Origin: Chara braunii
Taxonomy: Eukaryota; Streptophyta; Charophyceae; Charales; Characeae
NCBI GenBank assembly: GCA_003427395.1
Contig: BFEA01000237.1
Coordinates: 1,549,464-1,584,577 of the forward strand
DNA length: 35,114 nucleotides
Direction of reading: 5' to 3'
This document shows, piece after piece, positions 1 to 9,689 of this stretch. The position numbers and the translations under genes were made by a program. Positions within the stretch are counted from its first letter, which is position 1, and each line of letters starts with the position of its first letter. The notes under the pieces are model-generated. The model was not told the origin of the DNA. It saw nothing but the letters and a program-made list of their open reading frames with translations, and did no database searches.

Positions 1-120
1 GGTGTGCGTGGGTGGGTGGTTGAGTGGGTGGGTGAGTTGGTTGATGGGTGGGGCGTGTGTGGCTACCAGTAGCACAGTGGGGAGAGCTGGCAAGCAACAA
101 AAAGTGGCAGGCATTGACTT
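1..120. repeat. GT-rich simple sequence at contig start
   Basis: The first 60 bases are a degenerate run of GGTG/GGGT words with no ORF or homology that I recognise. It is probably a simple repeat at which the assembly stopped. The following 60 bases show nothing identifiable. Confidence 0.5.
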
Positions 121-174
121 GCCGCCGTTATTTTTTTCCTAGTTGAAATGAAAATTTTAAAGTTTTTAATATTT

Positions 175-700
175 TATCTGCAAAGATCACTACAAAATCT
201 ACATACCCTCCCATTTTCAGATTTCGTCACGTTTTCCTTTCAACGCGAAAAATTGCTGAAGTTGGAGTAGTTTTCTCCTTGGCCCTGCACATGGTAAAGT
301 TACTAAAGTGACAAAAACATGAAATGAAACGATTTGGCGTGACACTTATTTCACGATCTAAAATATATTTTTTTATTTTTTAAATATTTTTTTATGGAAA
401 GATCATGACCAAGTCTATAGTCCCTTCAATTCGCAGAATTGTGGAATCATCCTTCTAACCGCAAAAATTCACGGAATTCGGGGTATTTTCCCATTGGCGA
501 ACACGTGTCAGAATGGCAAAAATAAAAATTGCAAGGAAACAGTGAGGCATTTATTTCATGATCGTTTTGTTTTTTTTTTCATTTTTCTGATATTTCCTGG
601 AGATATCAGAACCTAATATACTCGTTCTCAAGTTTTCAGTTTTTTCATTTATTCCTCTGAGCGCGGAAAATCGTCAAAGTTGATACTTGAAAAATGCGGG
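175..700 (+). repeat. Degenerate tandem repeat, about 190-bp unit, three units
   Basis: Three AT-rich blocks begin near 178, 395 and 598. They share the same order of words: an AAAGATCA- or AGATATCAG-like start, then TCTA..T.CCC, then TTCAG or TTCGCAG, then GCGxAAAAATT or GCGGAAAATCGTC, then AAGTTG and a closing GG-rich word. The units are well diverged, so this is an old minisatellite or a piece of a repetitive element. No coding potential is visible. Confidence 0.45.
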
Positions 701-828
701 ATTGGATCCGTCTGCCACGCTATGCAAAGCTAGGGTTTTCGACACAGAGGCACATCATGACCTGCCAACTACTTGATGTCGGATACACTTCATAAAAAAG
801 AAGTCCCCAAAACCACACAGGGACCCAA

Positions 829-903
829 CTCACCTGAGTGGTATCAGAGCAGCCCGTTGCGTATCTCAAATTTGTGCATGGGTTCAAACCCCAACGGCAA
901 CCA
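829..903 (+). other. Primer-binding-site-like / tRNA-like segment
   Basis: TGGTATCAGAGC at 839-850 is the 12-mer that many plant and fungal LTR retrotransposons use as primer binding site for initiator tRNA-Met. It is followed at 881-890 by GGTTCAAACC, which resembles a tRNA T-arm or pol III B box, and the segment ends in CCA at 903. GTTGC (856-860) can pair with GCAAC (897-901). I could not fold a complete cloverleaf: the D loop is too long and there is no anticodon arm. It may be a degraded LTR-element leader or a tRNA-derived SINE head. Both readings are weak. Confidence 0.25.
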
Positions 904-927
904 TTAGCAGCGAACTTTATAATATTA

Positions 928-1110
928 ATATTTGTGTGTGTCTATGTGTGTGTGTGGGTGGCGGGCGGGCGGGCGTGAGGGTGGCTGGCAGGCGGGCAGG
1001 CAGGTGTGTGTGTATGGGTGGCTGGCTAGCAGGCGAGCGGGCGAGCATGTGGGTGGGTGGGTGGCAGCAAGGCGGGCGGGCGGGCGGGTGGCAGACAGGT
1101 GCGTGCATCC
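928..1110 (+). repeat. GT/GGCGGGC minisatellite
   Basis: A GTGTGTGT run passes into repeated GGCGGGCGGGC, GGCTGGCAGGC and GTGGGTGGGTGGC words. It is strand-asymmetric and G-rich, with several GGG runs that could form quadruplexes. Open frames across it are products of the simple sequence, not genes. Confidence 0.7.
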
Positions 1111-1139
1111 ACCCGCTCAAATGCCTTTTGCCAAACATG

Positions 1140-1195
1140 AGAGGGAAAAAAAAAAAAAAAAAAAAAGAAAAAAAACAAAAGGGAAACGAAAGGGG

Positions 1196-1242
<47 letters not shown>

Positions 1243-1393
1243 AAAAAAAAAAGGGGGGAAAAAAAACGGACCCAAAAAGGGAAAAAAAAAAAAAAAAAAA
1301 AAAAAAAAAACACAGGCGGGAAACGACGCGGGGGGAACGAAAACGAAAAAAACGAGAGTCCAAAGCGGGGAACGAAAAAAAAAAAAACAGCGG

Positions 1394-1429
<36 letters not shown>

Positions 1430-1830
1430 ACAGGCGGGAAACGACGCGGGGGGAACGAAAACGAAAAAAACGAGAGTCCAAAGCGGGGAACGAAAAAAAA
1501 AAAAACAGGCGGGAAACGAAAACAAAAAATCCAAAAAAACGCTATAAAAACAAAAAAAACGAGAGTCCAAAGCGGGGAACGAAAACAAAAAAAAACAAGT
1601 GGGCAACGACACGGACGACCGGGGGGAAACGAAAACCAAAAAATCGCTTTCGTCACCACGTGGGGGAGACGAAAACCAAAAAACCGCTTTCGAGAAACCT
1701 GTCGCGACGAAAAAAATGAACAACTAGCGGGAAACAACACGACCGACACGACCGACACAACGAAAAAGAAAAAAAAAAACAGTGGAAAACGACACGACCG
1801 ACACGGGGGGAACGAAAAAAAATAGTTTGT
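1140..1830 (+). repeat. A-rich purine tract with embedded tandem duplication
   Basis: Almost 700 bases are dominated by A runs broken by GGGAACGA, GGCGGGAAACGACG and CGACACGACCG words. A block of about 77 bp starting CACAGGCGGGAAACGACG is present twice without visible change, at 1311 and 1429. The word GAGAGTCCAAAGCGGGGAAC occurs at 1354, 1472 and 1561. Long frames on both strands (poly-Lys or poly-Phe) are low-complexity artefacts. Length is likely unreliable in a short-read assembly. Confidence 0.75.
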
Positions 1831-2072
1831 GTCGGTCGTTTATCGACAGCGGGCGCTTCAAGATATTCACTGGCATCTACGCCCGCCGCCGACTGACCCC
1901 GTGAGCGCGCTCTCTTGTTTAATGGCGCGCAGTGAACATTTTTGTGCGCGCGCCCCTCTACACACTCCCCCGCCCTGGATTGCCTTCATCCACCGCCCCT
2001 CGTCAAAACTTCGACCCCGAATCCGGAGTGCAGTGAACCATCGACCTCCCCCCGCGATCAATTCTCCTTAAG

Positions 2073-2074
2073 GG

Positions 2075-2110
<36 letters not shown>

Positions 2111-2143
2111 ACATACATATATGTATATGTATATGTATGTTTG
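2073..2143. repeat. (TA)n/(TATG)n microsatellite
   Basis: TA repeats with one interruption, followed by ACATACATATATG/TATG words. This is a plain microsatellite. Confidence 0.85.
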
Positions 2144-3850
2144 ACAGTAAGATCACAATGTGTCTCCCCTCCCTGTTGCATTTGTTCTCTTTTTATCCTT
2201 ACCTTGAAATTCAACCATTTATGTTTTTTCTCTCCCTTTCTCCTCATAGCTGTTAGTTTTTTTTCTTCTTGATTAGATTATTGCGTATCAACCTTACCTT
2301 ATGGTTTCGTTAGCGTTTGCAACTTCTTTAACCCCATGTTTCTTACCACCTCTCCCCTTTTGTCACACTTGCTTTGTGTCAACTTCCGCCATGGCCAACT
2401 GTTGGAGAGGCGTGTCGAGTCACAACTACTTTCTTTACTCACTCAGTTCTCTTCCTCTTATTGGCGGTCTTCCCTCCCTAACTCTCACACCACTTTCCTT
2501 CCCATGTTCCACCATGTCGAACTCCTTCCCTCCATCGCCAACGGATGCGAGTTTTTTTAGAAGGCCTCCAAGGCACCAACAATTTTCCAAATGCCAAACC
2601 AAATTGCATCATAGGGACTCACCCTATCACTCACCCCGAGCCTCAGGCTATGCTGACCTCCCCTCACCACTCAACTCAATGATATCACCCTTAAGGATAA
2701 TCGACTAAAGTCTTCTCCTTACCGCTTTCTCCTCCGCTCTCATACTCCCTCTCCTACCGACTCCCAGTTCGGCTCCCCTCGACTTCATGACTGTCGACAT
2801 CACGGCTCCTTCCCCTCCACCACTCAAGCCCAACAATCCCCCTTTCTAGTGGCAACTATTGTTGTTGCTTAAACCACTCTATATGGTACGGTACTCGCAT
2901 GAGCCTCCTACATCCATCCCACTTCTACCATGGTCGCTATGCCTACCGCCCAGATACATGCGTATGACCAGGCAGTCCCATCCACCCATGTCGGCACTGC
3001 TGCTCAACTTCCTATGTTTTGTTGTAGCAGTGTCCATCATATTTCACCTTCGCACTTTCACCCTACCATCCCCACACCCTCTCATTTGGGTATGATCTCC
3101 TACCTCTCCTCTTGTGACCCTGTGCACCCAGCAAATGTCTGATGTGCAAGCCACTATTATGCAAGCCCGGGCGGAGGTCCTTACCTTTTTTACAGAAGGA
3201 AAAAAATATCGTAGGGCCAATAGATGAAAAGTGTGTAGTTTTCACAAGGTCGGCATGTTTGAGCACAAGTTATTCGCCTAGTGGGGGACATATGTGTCAA
3301 TCATGCAGACATGAGAATATATTTCGATTCTTCTAAAATAGATCAATCCTCATAAAGTCGAAGACGAAAGAGAGAAAATACACTTTTTATAATTGGAACT
3401 TTGTGGGTGATAAAGCTCATAATCGTGAAGAAGGAAGGATGAGGAAGAAGGCGGAGATGGAGATAGAGATGGAGTTATAGAGAAAGAGTGGCAGCATCAC
3501 CAAGGACTCTGATTGCACGTTATTATGGACAATGAAGAATGAATGACACAACAAACTGCAGGTTAGGGTATACCCCCAACGGACTGGTTGGATCATTACC
3601 AACAACAATACCAGACTGAATGAACATACGATTCGTGAGATCAGGCGGACGACCTGGTCCCACAGACTGAATAGGCACAAAGCCAAATAGTACGCCTATA
3701 CGCCGGAAAAAAATAGAATCCCGCTAAAGTAGCTTGAAACTTGTAGTGGATTCAAGTTGCAAGAGCCATAAACATGTTATCTATAACAACAACAAAACTC
3801 TTCAAATACAAAGGTTAAGAAATATAGGATGTGAATCAAGCTTCATGCAG
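2144..3850. other. C/T-rich intergenic stretch, no gene recognised
   Basis: The plus strand is pyrimidine-rich between 2160 and 3150. Frames of 60-135 codons occur (for example 2301-2708), but they are rich in Pro, Ser, Leu and His, carry no motif I know, and match what base composition alone would give. The 3200-3850 part is AT-richer and also featureless. It could be eroded gag or LTR sequence belonging to the neighbouring gypsy element, but nothing here proves that. Confidence 0.4.
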
Positions 3851-3859
3851 AGTTTACGC

Positions 3860-4153
3860 GATGCAGCCTAATATACACAATGTCGTAAAAGAAAAATAAA
3901 TGTCTGATATACAAATTTTAACTAAAAATAAATAAATAAATAAAATCACAGTAGAACCCTTGTCATGCGGGTCGTGACGCTCATGATCTCTCACGACCTG
4001 CTCGAATACGATTTTGGAGATCTCACGAACGTCAGTGTCATGACGACAAGGGATAAAATGTGTACCCTTCCTGAAGCGATCGATATCCACTAAGATAACA
4101 TCATGAACGCACTTAGTGGAAGGATGAAATAAATTGATAAAGTTCAAAGGCAT
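3860..4153 (-). pseudogene. Gypsy integrase catalytic core, N-terminal part
   Basis: The minus-strand frame reads PLNFINLFHPSTKCVHDVIL then VDIDRFRKGTHFIPC and FEQVVRDHERHDPHDKGST. It corresponds to the family block MDFI..LP.S.....ILVVVDR.SK.AHFIP......A..F...VV..HG.P..IVSDR. The first catalytic Asp region is recognisable. The second (SDRD) is degraded to HDKGST, after which similarity ends. Confidence 0.75.
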
Positions 4154-4400
4154 GGACTACCAATGACCCTCACCTATGGGTATAAGTTGGAGCAACCCAT
4201 ACAAATGGTGGTTTTCAATGTCCACCTTTTGACAAAGACAACACTTGCGGATGTAACTATAAATAAACCCCTTACAATAAGGACAAACGTAGTAATGGCA
4301 GATACAATTATAAGTTTTTTGAAAGCCCAGATGACCTGCAGCTCGCTAATCGTGAAACTCAGCTACAACCTGAACACGGACTTGTCTAATGTAAGGAATA
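4150..4400 (-). pseudogene. Gypsy integrase zinc-binding (H2C2) region
   Basis: Minus-strand frames give EFHD, then AAGHLGFQKTY, then IRKCCLCQKV and YGLLQLIPIGE. This is the H...H...C..C integrase finger and the linker to the core (family: EYHDSPLAGHLG...VRSCDTCQRNK...YGLLQPLPIPE). Stops interrupt it. It leads directly into the core domain, as in the family. Confidence 0.75.
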
Positions 4401-4639
4401 TATATAAATGGTGCATCGACCATGAATGTCATTTTAGTACGGCAAAAACTGTTCGCACCTAGCATGTATGAAAGAAAGATCTCACCTCGCTCCAATCTCA
4501 CAATGATGTTGTGAAAATTAAGGCAATGAGGGTAATGGGTGAAAACCGCAGCAGTGATCGAGTCGTCCATAGTGGTGACCGAGATAACAGATATCGCATT
4601 TACGTCATGATGAAAAACGGAGTAACGAAATAAGGCATT

Positions 4640-5245
4640 CACGACTAAGCTTGATTTCCTACCAATATAATAGACGGTGAAGGTGAATTCACACATCTCG
4701 AGCCACCAGCATGCTTGTTGAGGGGAAAGTTTGACGTTTGTGAGGAAAGTTGCGACAATGGAGTTGTTTGGTAACACAATCACTGTGAAGTTCGTCTCGT
4801 GCGAATAATTGCACTAGTGACGAGTGACACAAACTACAGCGAGAACTTTATGTTCGTCGGCTATGTAGTTTATCACGATGAGTAATAATTGATGGAAATG
4901 ATAGGCAGTTGGACACTCCCTAACACAAACCTCAGCAACTTGAATCTCATCCTCCACGATAATCGAAGAATATGTGATAGCTGGACTGTTAGTGGAGGAA
5001 AGTGATGGAAAGGTATGCGTCAAGTCAAGAAGCAGTATTAGTTGAAGGGAGAAGTTTAATGAGGGATACAAAGATAAGAAGAATTAGAGGTGGTAGAAAC
5101 CATTTCCAAAAGTACAACCCTTACTAAATTTGATGCATCAACAGTGATAATAAAAGAACGATAAAAAACGAGAGGATGAAGAGCAAACGTATAAGTTACA
5201 GTCTTTTTAAATGTGTAAAAAGCGTCCTTGTAGAGATATGGCAAA
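4640..5245 (-). pseudogene. Gypsy RNase H domain (broken)
   Basis: Minus-strand pieces read FKKTVTYTFALHPLVF then ITVDASNL (family: FVVETDASG), near 5240-5110. Next is YHFHQLLLIVINYIADEHKVLAVV (family: S.KL...E.NY...DKELLAIV) near 4905-4820. Then LSPQQACWWLEMCEFTFTV.YIGRKSSLVVNALFR (family: LSPRQARWLEFLQ.F.F.I.Y.PGK.N.VADALSR) near 4730-4625. The order and spacing fit a gypsy RNase H following the RT. Frame changes separate the pieces. Confidence 0.8.
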
Positions 5246-5399
5246 TTATACGATAAATTCTTATTATGGATGACTATAAGAACTAGTTAGACCTAAAGCA
5301 TAGCAAAGCTAGTTGACGGATATAGGGGCAGAGAAGTTCGGGATAACAGTTATTTGCACATCGTTTATACAGAGACCCCACTTAGACACGTAGTATCCT

Positions 5400-5960
5400 A
5401 AGAAGCAAAGTAACACTCAGCCTTATATGACATCTCAGGGGTGTTTCGACAATGTCATCAAAGTATATGCAAACGTAAGTTTCAATGATGTCCCTCAAAA
5501 TATGGTTCATCCGCATTTTGAAGGCGACAAGTGTCTTGGTGAGGCCGAAAGGCATCATCATGGACTCATAGTGACTGAAGCTCGATCGGGAAGCAGTCTT
5601 CGGTTAATCCTTGGAGGCAACACACATCACGGGGTAACCACTGTGAAGATTTGTCTTCATAAAGAAGTGGTTTCTTGGTAAACAGCCAAATAAGTTATTT
5701 GCACAAAGACGTTAAATAATTATTTATAACCGCGTAGTTGTTGAAACCACGATAGTCAATGTCGAGTCTAAGAGTACTGTTTGCTTTGCTACCAGAGAAG
5801 ACGGGTGCATCCCAATGGGAGATACTAGGTTTGATAAAACTCGGTCAGATGAGCTCCTTAAGTTGATGCTTGAGTTCTATAGTCTCAAGAATAGAGAACC
5901 GGTATTTTATTTGACGGTGAACATGATAGTTAGTCACAAGTCGGATAGGATGCTCTACAC
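5400..5960 (-). pseudogene. Gypsy reverse transcriptase domain (broken)
   Basis: Reading the minus strand from 5940 downward gives, across several frames, family landmarks in order. First come a KQL-like segment and an HWDAPVFSG block (family: SPWGAPVLFV). Then LRLDIDYRGFN (family: LRMCVDYRALN), LHSGYPVM (family: LRSGYHQI), and HYESMMMPFGLTKT (family: HYEFLVMPFGLTNA). Last is the catalytic YFDDIV (family: YLDDIL). The two active-site Asp residues survive by eye, but in-frame stops lie between the blocks. Confidence 0.85.
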
Positions 5961-6330
5961 AACACATCAAAGGGATAAAATTGTATTAAAAATACAAGGG
6001 AAAAACATAGTGGCAAGGTCACAAACGGGTTGCCCTAAGTCTTCCATAAACTGCTTGAGTGCCTCAATATTTGTCTGGTCATAAGACATATGTGTGGATT
6101 CGGCGGTAGATGGTGTAAGCGCCTAGGATGTCGATGGATGACAACGGAGGTGTGATGGTCTCGGTGAGGTATGTGAGGTGGGGTGCCGCTTGTGGCACCG
6201 AGGAAAAGGATACGATGAATAAGACCACACTTCGTTCTAAGAATGACTATCTTAGTTTCTCATCCGGCCTCGATGAAGCGAAAATGGTAGAACTGGGGAC
6301 TGACAAGGATAAAGTCGTACACGATTTCCA

Positions 6331-6535
6331 TTGTCGAGCGCATCGGTCCCGCAGGGGGACCTTCCCGGCCGTGTCACGCAGGATTTTGCAGGATTTCGTC
6401 GTAGAGCGTGGTTTGCCGCTTTGTCCGAGTGCGCCAGCCGTACCTCTCGCGGGTCCCTACGACAGGAAAGTGTCATGCGAGGCACACTGTCGGTGCGAAT
6501 ACCCTTACAAGGGTATCCCCCTTGGTTTTTGCAAG
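6331..6535 (+). repeat. Module B, copy 1 (element terminus)
   Basis: It begins TTGTCGAGCGCATCGGTCC and continues with words shared by the other B copies: GTCACGCAGGA, CCGAGTGCGCCAGCC, GTACCTCTCGCG, CCCTACGACAGGA and GCGAGGCAC. It ends with the near-palindrome ATACCCTT-AC-AAGGGTAT (6499-6516), which is repeated identically on the opposite side of the window (26001-26018). The left neighbour is gypsy sequence, so the TTGTCGAGC edge looks like a real element boundary. This copy is shorter than those at 13024 and 29314. Confidence 0.7.
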
Positions 6536-7000
6536 CGACATAAATACGTTTGGTTTAAAGATAAGTATTCCGCGCGAGGCGCAACGGTGTCTGTGGTTTA
6601 CGTTGACTGAATGGTTGATGAAAATAAAGAGTGTGTGGGCGCGCAGATTTGAGGCGCACGTGATCTTTATTTTTGATTGATGATTATGAAGGTCGGAGAT
6701 GGTCACCGGCCAGATTTTTAATTTCTGATTAGGCTAGGATTAAACGGATTTTGTCTCCTGGCTGGTGTGTTTATTGGTGACTTGTGCGTACGTATGGAGA
6801 ACGACATCAACAGCGAGGAGGCTTTGAAGTGTTTTCAATAGGCCCGTGCGTCGCGCGGTGTCCGTTTATTTAAGCGTTCGTCAGAGCTAAACCCCGACTT
6901 GGGGCTAGCACTAGCGGTTATGGTGCCAGATTTTCGTTGAAGAGATTCAGGGATTAAGGTCGAGCAGTGACGACGTAAGGATTAGAGTGGCGCGGACGGA
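6536..7000 (-). mobile_element. Module C, copy 1, LTR-like sequence
   Basis: Its reverse complement matches 19700-20130 and 34545-34870 over several hundred bases. Shared words include CTGAATCTCT...GATGAAA-like, GCTAGxCCCAA...GGGT, then a TATA-like TAAATAAA (minus, 6865-6872), GCGCGACGC, TCAAAG and CGTACGCACAAGT, then TTTAATCCTAG..TAATCA.AAATTAAAA. A TATA box with a conserved start-site-like block downstream is typical of an LTR promoter. No flanking LTR pair or target-site duplication could be established by eye. Confidence 0.55.
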
Positions 7001-7184
7001 GCGAGGGGTTGAGTGTTCGGCGGGGCTACCTCCGCATTTGATTTTTGTCGGCGGTGACCTTAAAACGACACTGACATTCCCCTCTCCCTAGTTCAACCTA
7101 TTCTGGCGGTTAAAAATTTCTAAATATTTTCATTTTACTGTCGTATTATTATTATGCTCCGGCGTTCTTTGACGCAGACGCGAC
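7001..7184. other. Spacer, nothing recognised
   Basis: The stretch between module C and the LSU-like sequence is AT-rich in the middle (about 7100-7160) with a short ATT run. No ORF or motif is identifiable. Confidence 0.3.
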
Positions 7185-7775
7185 GCTGGATTTCGAGGCC
7201 GTCACGGCGGCCGAGAACCGTGAGCACGAGCCTCCTATGTTGAACTTGTGGGTTCTTGCGTGTTCAGGGTACCGGTGGAATCTCTTTATCCTGCCTGTCT
7301 TGAAACACGGACCGAGGAGTTTAATGTGTATGTGAGACGGCGGGGGGGGGGGTAGCCCACGAGCCGGAATAAACTTGAATGGCGGGGGTCTCTAGTAGTG
7401 TACCGTCAGCTGGCCGTGAATTGTCGTGAGAGGTTGAGTGTGGATATGTCGTCGAGGCCTGTAAGATAATGGATTGTGCCCAGGGCGCAGTGGCTTGAAA
7501 GCGGTCTTGGGCGCTATTGAGGGATCGCGGCGGCACCACGGCAAGCTGCGGATCGCAGGGAACCCCCTCCTCCACCTCAGTTTTCAACTCCGGGACGTTT
7601 TTGTGTATGGGTCGCCCGTTGGGGACCCGAAAAGTGGCCAGCGCTGCCGGAGCAAAACGGGGGGGGGCAACGGTATACCTTTAGGAGGCGGACGCCGAGC
7701 TGCTCACAAAAGGCTTTCGAACCGGCTGGTAGCCGATCCCCTTCGAGGCCTCCCTCAGGATAGCAGGAGCTGTTG
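7185..7775 (+). pseudogene. Divergent LSU (25S/28S) rRNA pseudogene
   Basis: Three blocks match conserved eukaryotic LSU rRNA in the correct order. At 7297-7313, GTCTTGAAACACGGACC is the universal block, followed by GAGGAGTTTAATGTGTATGTGAG (family: AAGGAGTCTAACATGTATGCGAG). At 7621-7637 is GGGACCCGAAAAGTGG (family: GGGACCCGAAAGATGG). At 7718-7772 is TCGAACCGGCTGGTAGCCGA then TCCCTCAGGATAGCAGGAGCT (family: TCGAACCATCTAGTAGCTGG...TCCCTCAGGATAGCTGGAGCT). The upstream GAGGCCGTCACGGCGG and AACTTGTGGGTTCTTGC words also look LSU-like. Many substitutions in normally invariant positions, G homopolymers and extra sequence between blocks argue for a pseudogene. Confidence 0.75.
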
Positions 7776-7900
7776 AAACGGCTTGCCGACCACTACTACG
7801 GAGTATGCTGCTGTCCGGGCCTATGTTTCGAAAAAACGGGGTGGGCGGCCATAAAGATAGAAGGGGAAGCGCTGGAAAGAAACGACGGGCGCCGGCGCAG
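7776..7900. other. Junction between LSU pseudogene and hairpin repeats
   Basis: GC-rich sequence without a recognised motif. LSU similarity stops soon after the CAGGATAGC block. Confidence 0.3.
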
Positions 7901-8740
7901 AAGAGTGACGGGCACTAAGGGCGAGCAGTGAAATGAACCTGGCCCGGTATCGCGCCAGGTGCATTCGAAGAACGAAGATGGTGCAAACGGGTGAGGCGTG
8001 GTGGAAGACGTGGAAACCGCTCGTTTGTGGACGGTTTTGAATGGGGAAAAAGGTGATCCCGAGGTTTTGGACCCGGACGAGTTGCATGGTGTGGTTAGTT
8101 TTAGAGGAAAGTAAGTAGAATAGGAGGTAGCAGAGAAGATGGTTGCACGGAGCTATGGCAGAAAGAGGAGACGATGGGGGGTGAAAAAGTCGAGATTTCA
8201 CTCGATTCTTCATGAAATCGAGTGAAGAAAGAGGTTGAATAGGGGTTTTAAAGTATGGCGAACGCGATTCTGGGATTAGTTTCGGTCATAAGTGAGTAAG
8301 TTAGAAGATAATAAGGGAGTAGTGTGCGGGGAGCGATGGCGGAAGCAGAGATAGCAAGGGGGGGGGGGGGTCGTGAAACTCGCTCGATCTTGAAGAGAAG
8401 CAAGCGAGGGAGGATTCGTTCCGGGGGTTTTGGGTCGGGGCGACCTCAAATAAACAATTAGTTTGAGGAATAAGTTAGTAAGTAGAGAGGTTAGTAGGGA
8501 AAGACTCGCGTGGAGGTGGTGAACGAGCGAGTACGATTGAAGCGGAGATCCAGTCATTTTGGCGGGATTGGGCGAGAGAGAAGAGCCTACGGAGGGGCTT
8601 CCACGTCGGGCGAACTTAGTAATGACATTGGTTTTTGAAGTAGGAGGTTAGTTTGATTGGGGTTAGTACTATAGGCTGCGCCCAGAAGGAAGCTGGAGCA
8701 ATTGAATGAACACTTCCGCGTTTTAGCAGAAGATTCATTC
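7900..8740 (-). repeat. Hairpin tandem repeat family H2, copy 1
   Basis: On the minus strand, units of about 170 bp each carry two small hairpins. Hairpin A lies near 8020, at 8197-8226 (TTCACTCGATT / AATCGAGTGAA, 11 bp, 8-nt loop), at 8379-8408 (CTCGCT / AGCGAG), and near 8700-8750 (ATTGAATGA / TCATTCGAT). Hairpin B is a G/C stem around CCAAAACC, near 8060 and 8430. Between hairpins are ACTAACCT- and TCTACTTACT-like pyrimidine words (minus strand) shared with 17820-18610. Open frames through it are not conserved between units. Confidence 0.65.
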
Positions 8741-9447
8741 GATTTCAGCCAGCTGTTTCTATGGGGGATGCTGCAAGTTGACGGCGAAGATAGAGACTTA
8801 CCTGTCCACCGGTGTTTTGCTCGACCCTATCGAAGGAGGTAGCGACTCGCTATCTCTCTATGTACGCGGCTGGGCTAGCGACAATGGGATGAATCGAACT
8901 TCGAGCTATGATGTCAAACTGCCCGCTAACCAGCTCCAAGTAAGCCACTAAAGGTCGGTGGAGAGAGAAAAAGACAGAGAGAAAAAAGGTGAGAATACGG
9001 TTAGTCGAGAGAGGGAGAACGGGACTTACCTGTAAGTACGCGTCATTCAAGTTGGGTTTGAAACGATGGGGAACCCGAGGACAGTGTTGTTGCAGTCAAT
9101 CGAGTAGGCAGGTACGATGGACTATGATGCAGGACGTCTGCAACTCGCACGTTGCTGCTGGAACTGGCTTGCAGAGAAGGATTTACTTTGGAGCTATGAG
9201 CAGGAGGTTCACTCCCGGGCTGCGCAACCGGTGAATAACTGGAGACGCGGGTGAGGTAGTGAGAACGGACGGATGAAGCGAGTGCAAAGTCCATAGAGCA
9301 CCAAGGAAGAGGAGGGAAGGCGGTAACGAGAGTTACCCATGCCGGTACTCGAGACCATCAATAGGCTGCTTCGGTCAGTTGTCCAAGCGGAGGCCTGCAG
9401 TCAGTCTGCACCTAGCCGATTCGGCGGGTTTGAGTTCATTAAGGGAT
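8741..9447 (-). other. Unassigned region with splice-donor-like sites
   Basis: On the minus strand CAGGTAAG occurs at 8797-8804 and again at 9025-9032, the second directly preceded by a TTACAG acceptor-like end. Purine-rich (AGAGAGAAA) sequence lies between. ORFs 8850-9050 and 9043-9294 (minus) have no recognised domain. This could be a fragment of a spliced transcript or chance. Confidence 0.25.
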
Positions 9448-9521
9448 GAGGTCGTCGCTGCGTTTCTGGAAAATCGTCAGGGAGGAGGTCGTCGATGCGT
9501 TTCTGGGGAATCGTCAGGGAG
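9448..9521 (+). repeat. 37-bp direct tandem duplication
   Basis: GAGGTCGTCGCTGCGTTTCT... at 9448-9484 is followed immediately by the near-identical GAGGTCGTCGATGCGTTTCT... at 9485-9521. It sits at the upstream edge of element A copy 1. Confidence 0.85.
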
Positions 9522-9689
9522 TTTATGGTTGAAGGTTTGACTTCAAGCTATTACCGATGCTGGCTGCCATTGCGGGGCCCTCAAGCGTACAAAGATTACA
9601 AGGCCCTCTCCAGGGAGTTGAGTTGTCCCTCTCCTATATCTCGAGAGTCTGAAACCCCTCCTTCTGCCCTTCTTAATCTAAGTCTAGTC

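Larger units (their letters stand above)
3854..6325 (-). pseudogene. Ty3/gypsy retrotransposon pol remnant
   Basis: On the minus strand the order is reverse transcriptase, RNase H, integrase zinc finger, integrase core, which is the Ty3/gypsy order (integrase last). The frame is broken many times by stops and shifts, so no polyprotein can be made. The right edge abuts the TTGTCGAGC terminus of module B at 6331. The left part fades out near 3850 before any integrase C-terminal domain, chromodomain or LTR. Ancestral role: copying and inserting the element's RNA. As it stands it is a fossil. Confidence 0.85.

Noticed and set aside
829-903. A functional tRNA gene ending in CCA
   Set aside because: There is a B-box-like word and a terminal CCA, but no complete D, anticodon and acceptor arms can be formed, and nuclear eukaryotic tRNA genes do not encode CCA.
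917-1825. Long open frames on both strands across the A-rich tract (poly-Lys or poly-Phe proteins)
   Set aside because: They follow directly from homopolymer A runs and the GT/GC minisatellite, with no domain and frames open on both strands.
2301-2708. 135-codon Ser/Pro/Leu-rich ORF
   Set aside because: Composition fits pyrimidine-rich DNA, with no motif, no neighbouring gene structure and a second overlapping frame.
4163-4462. Plus-strand ORF of 99 codons
   Set aside because: It is antisense to the integrase finger region and has no domain of its own.
5427-5681. Plus-strand ORF of 84 codons
   Set aside because: It is the antisense of the reverse transcriptase motifs MPFGLT and YFDD.
6252-6706. 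Several overlapping ORFs in the B module
   Set aside because: Frames on both strands are not conserved among the B copies. The region is a GC-rich non-coding terminus.
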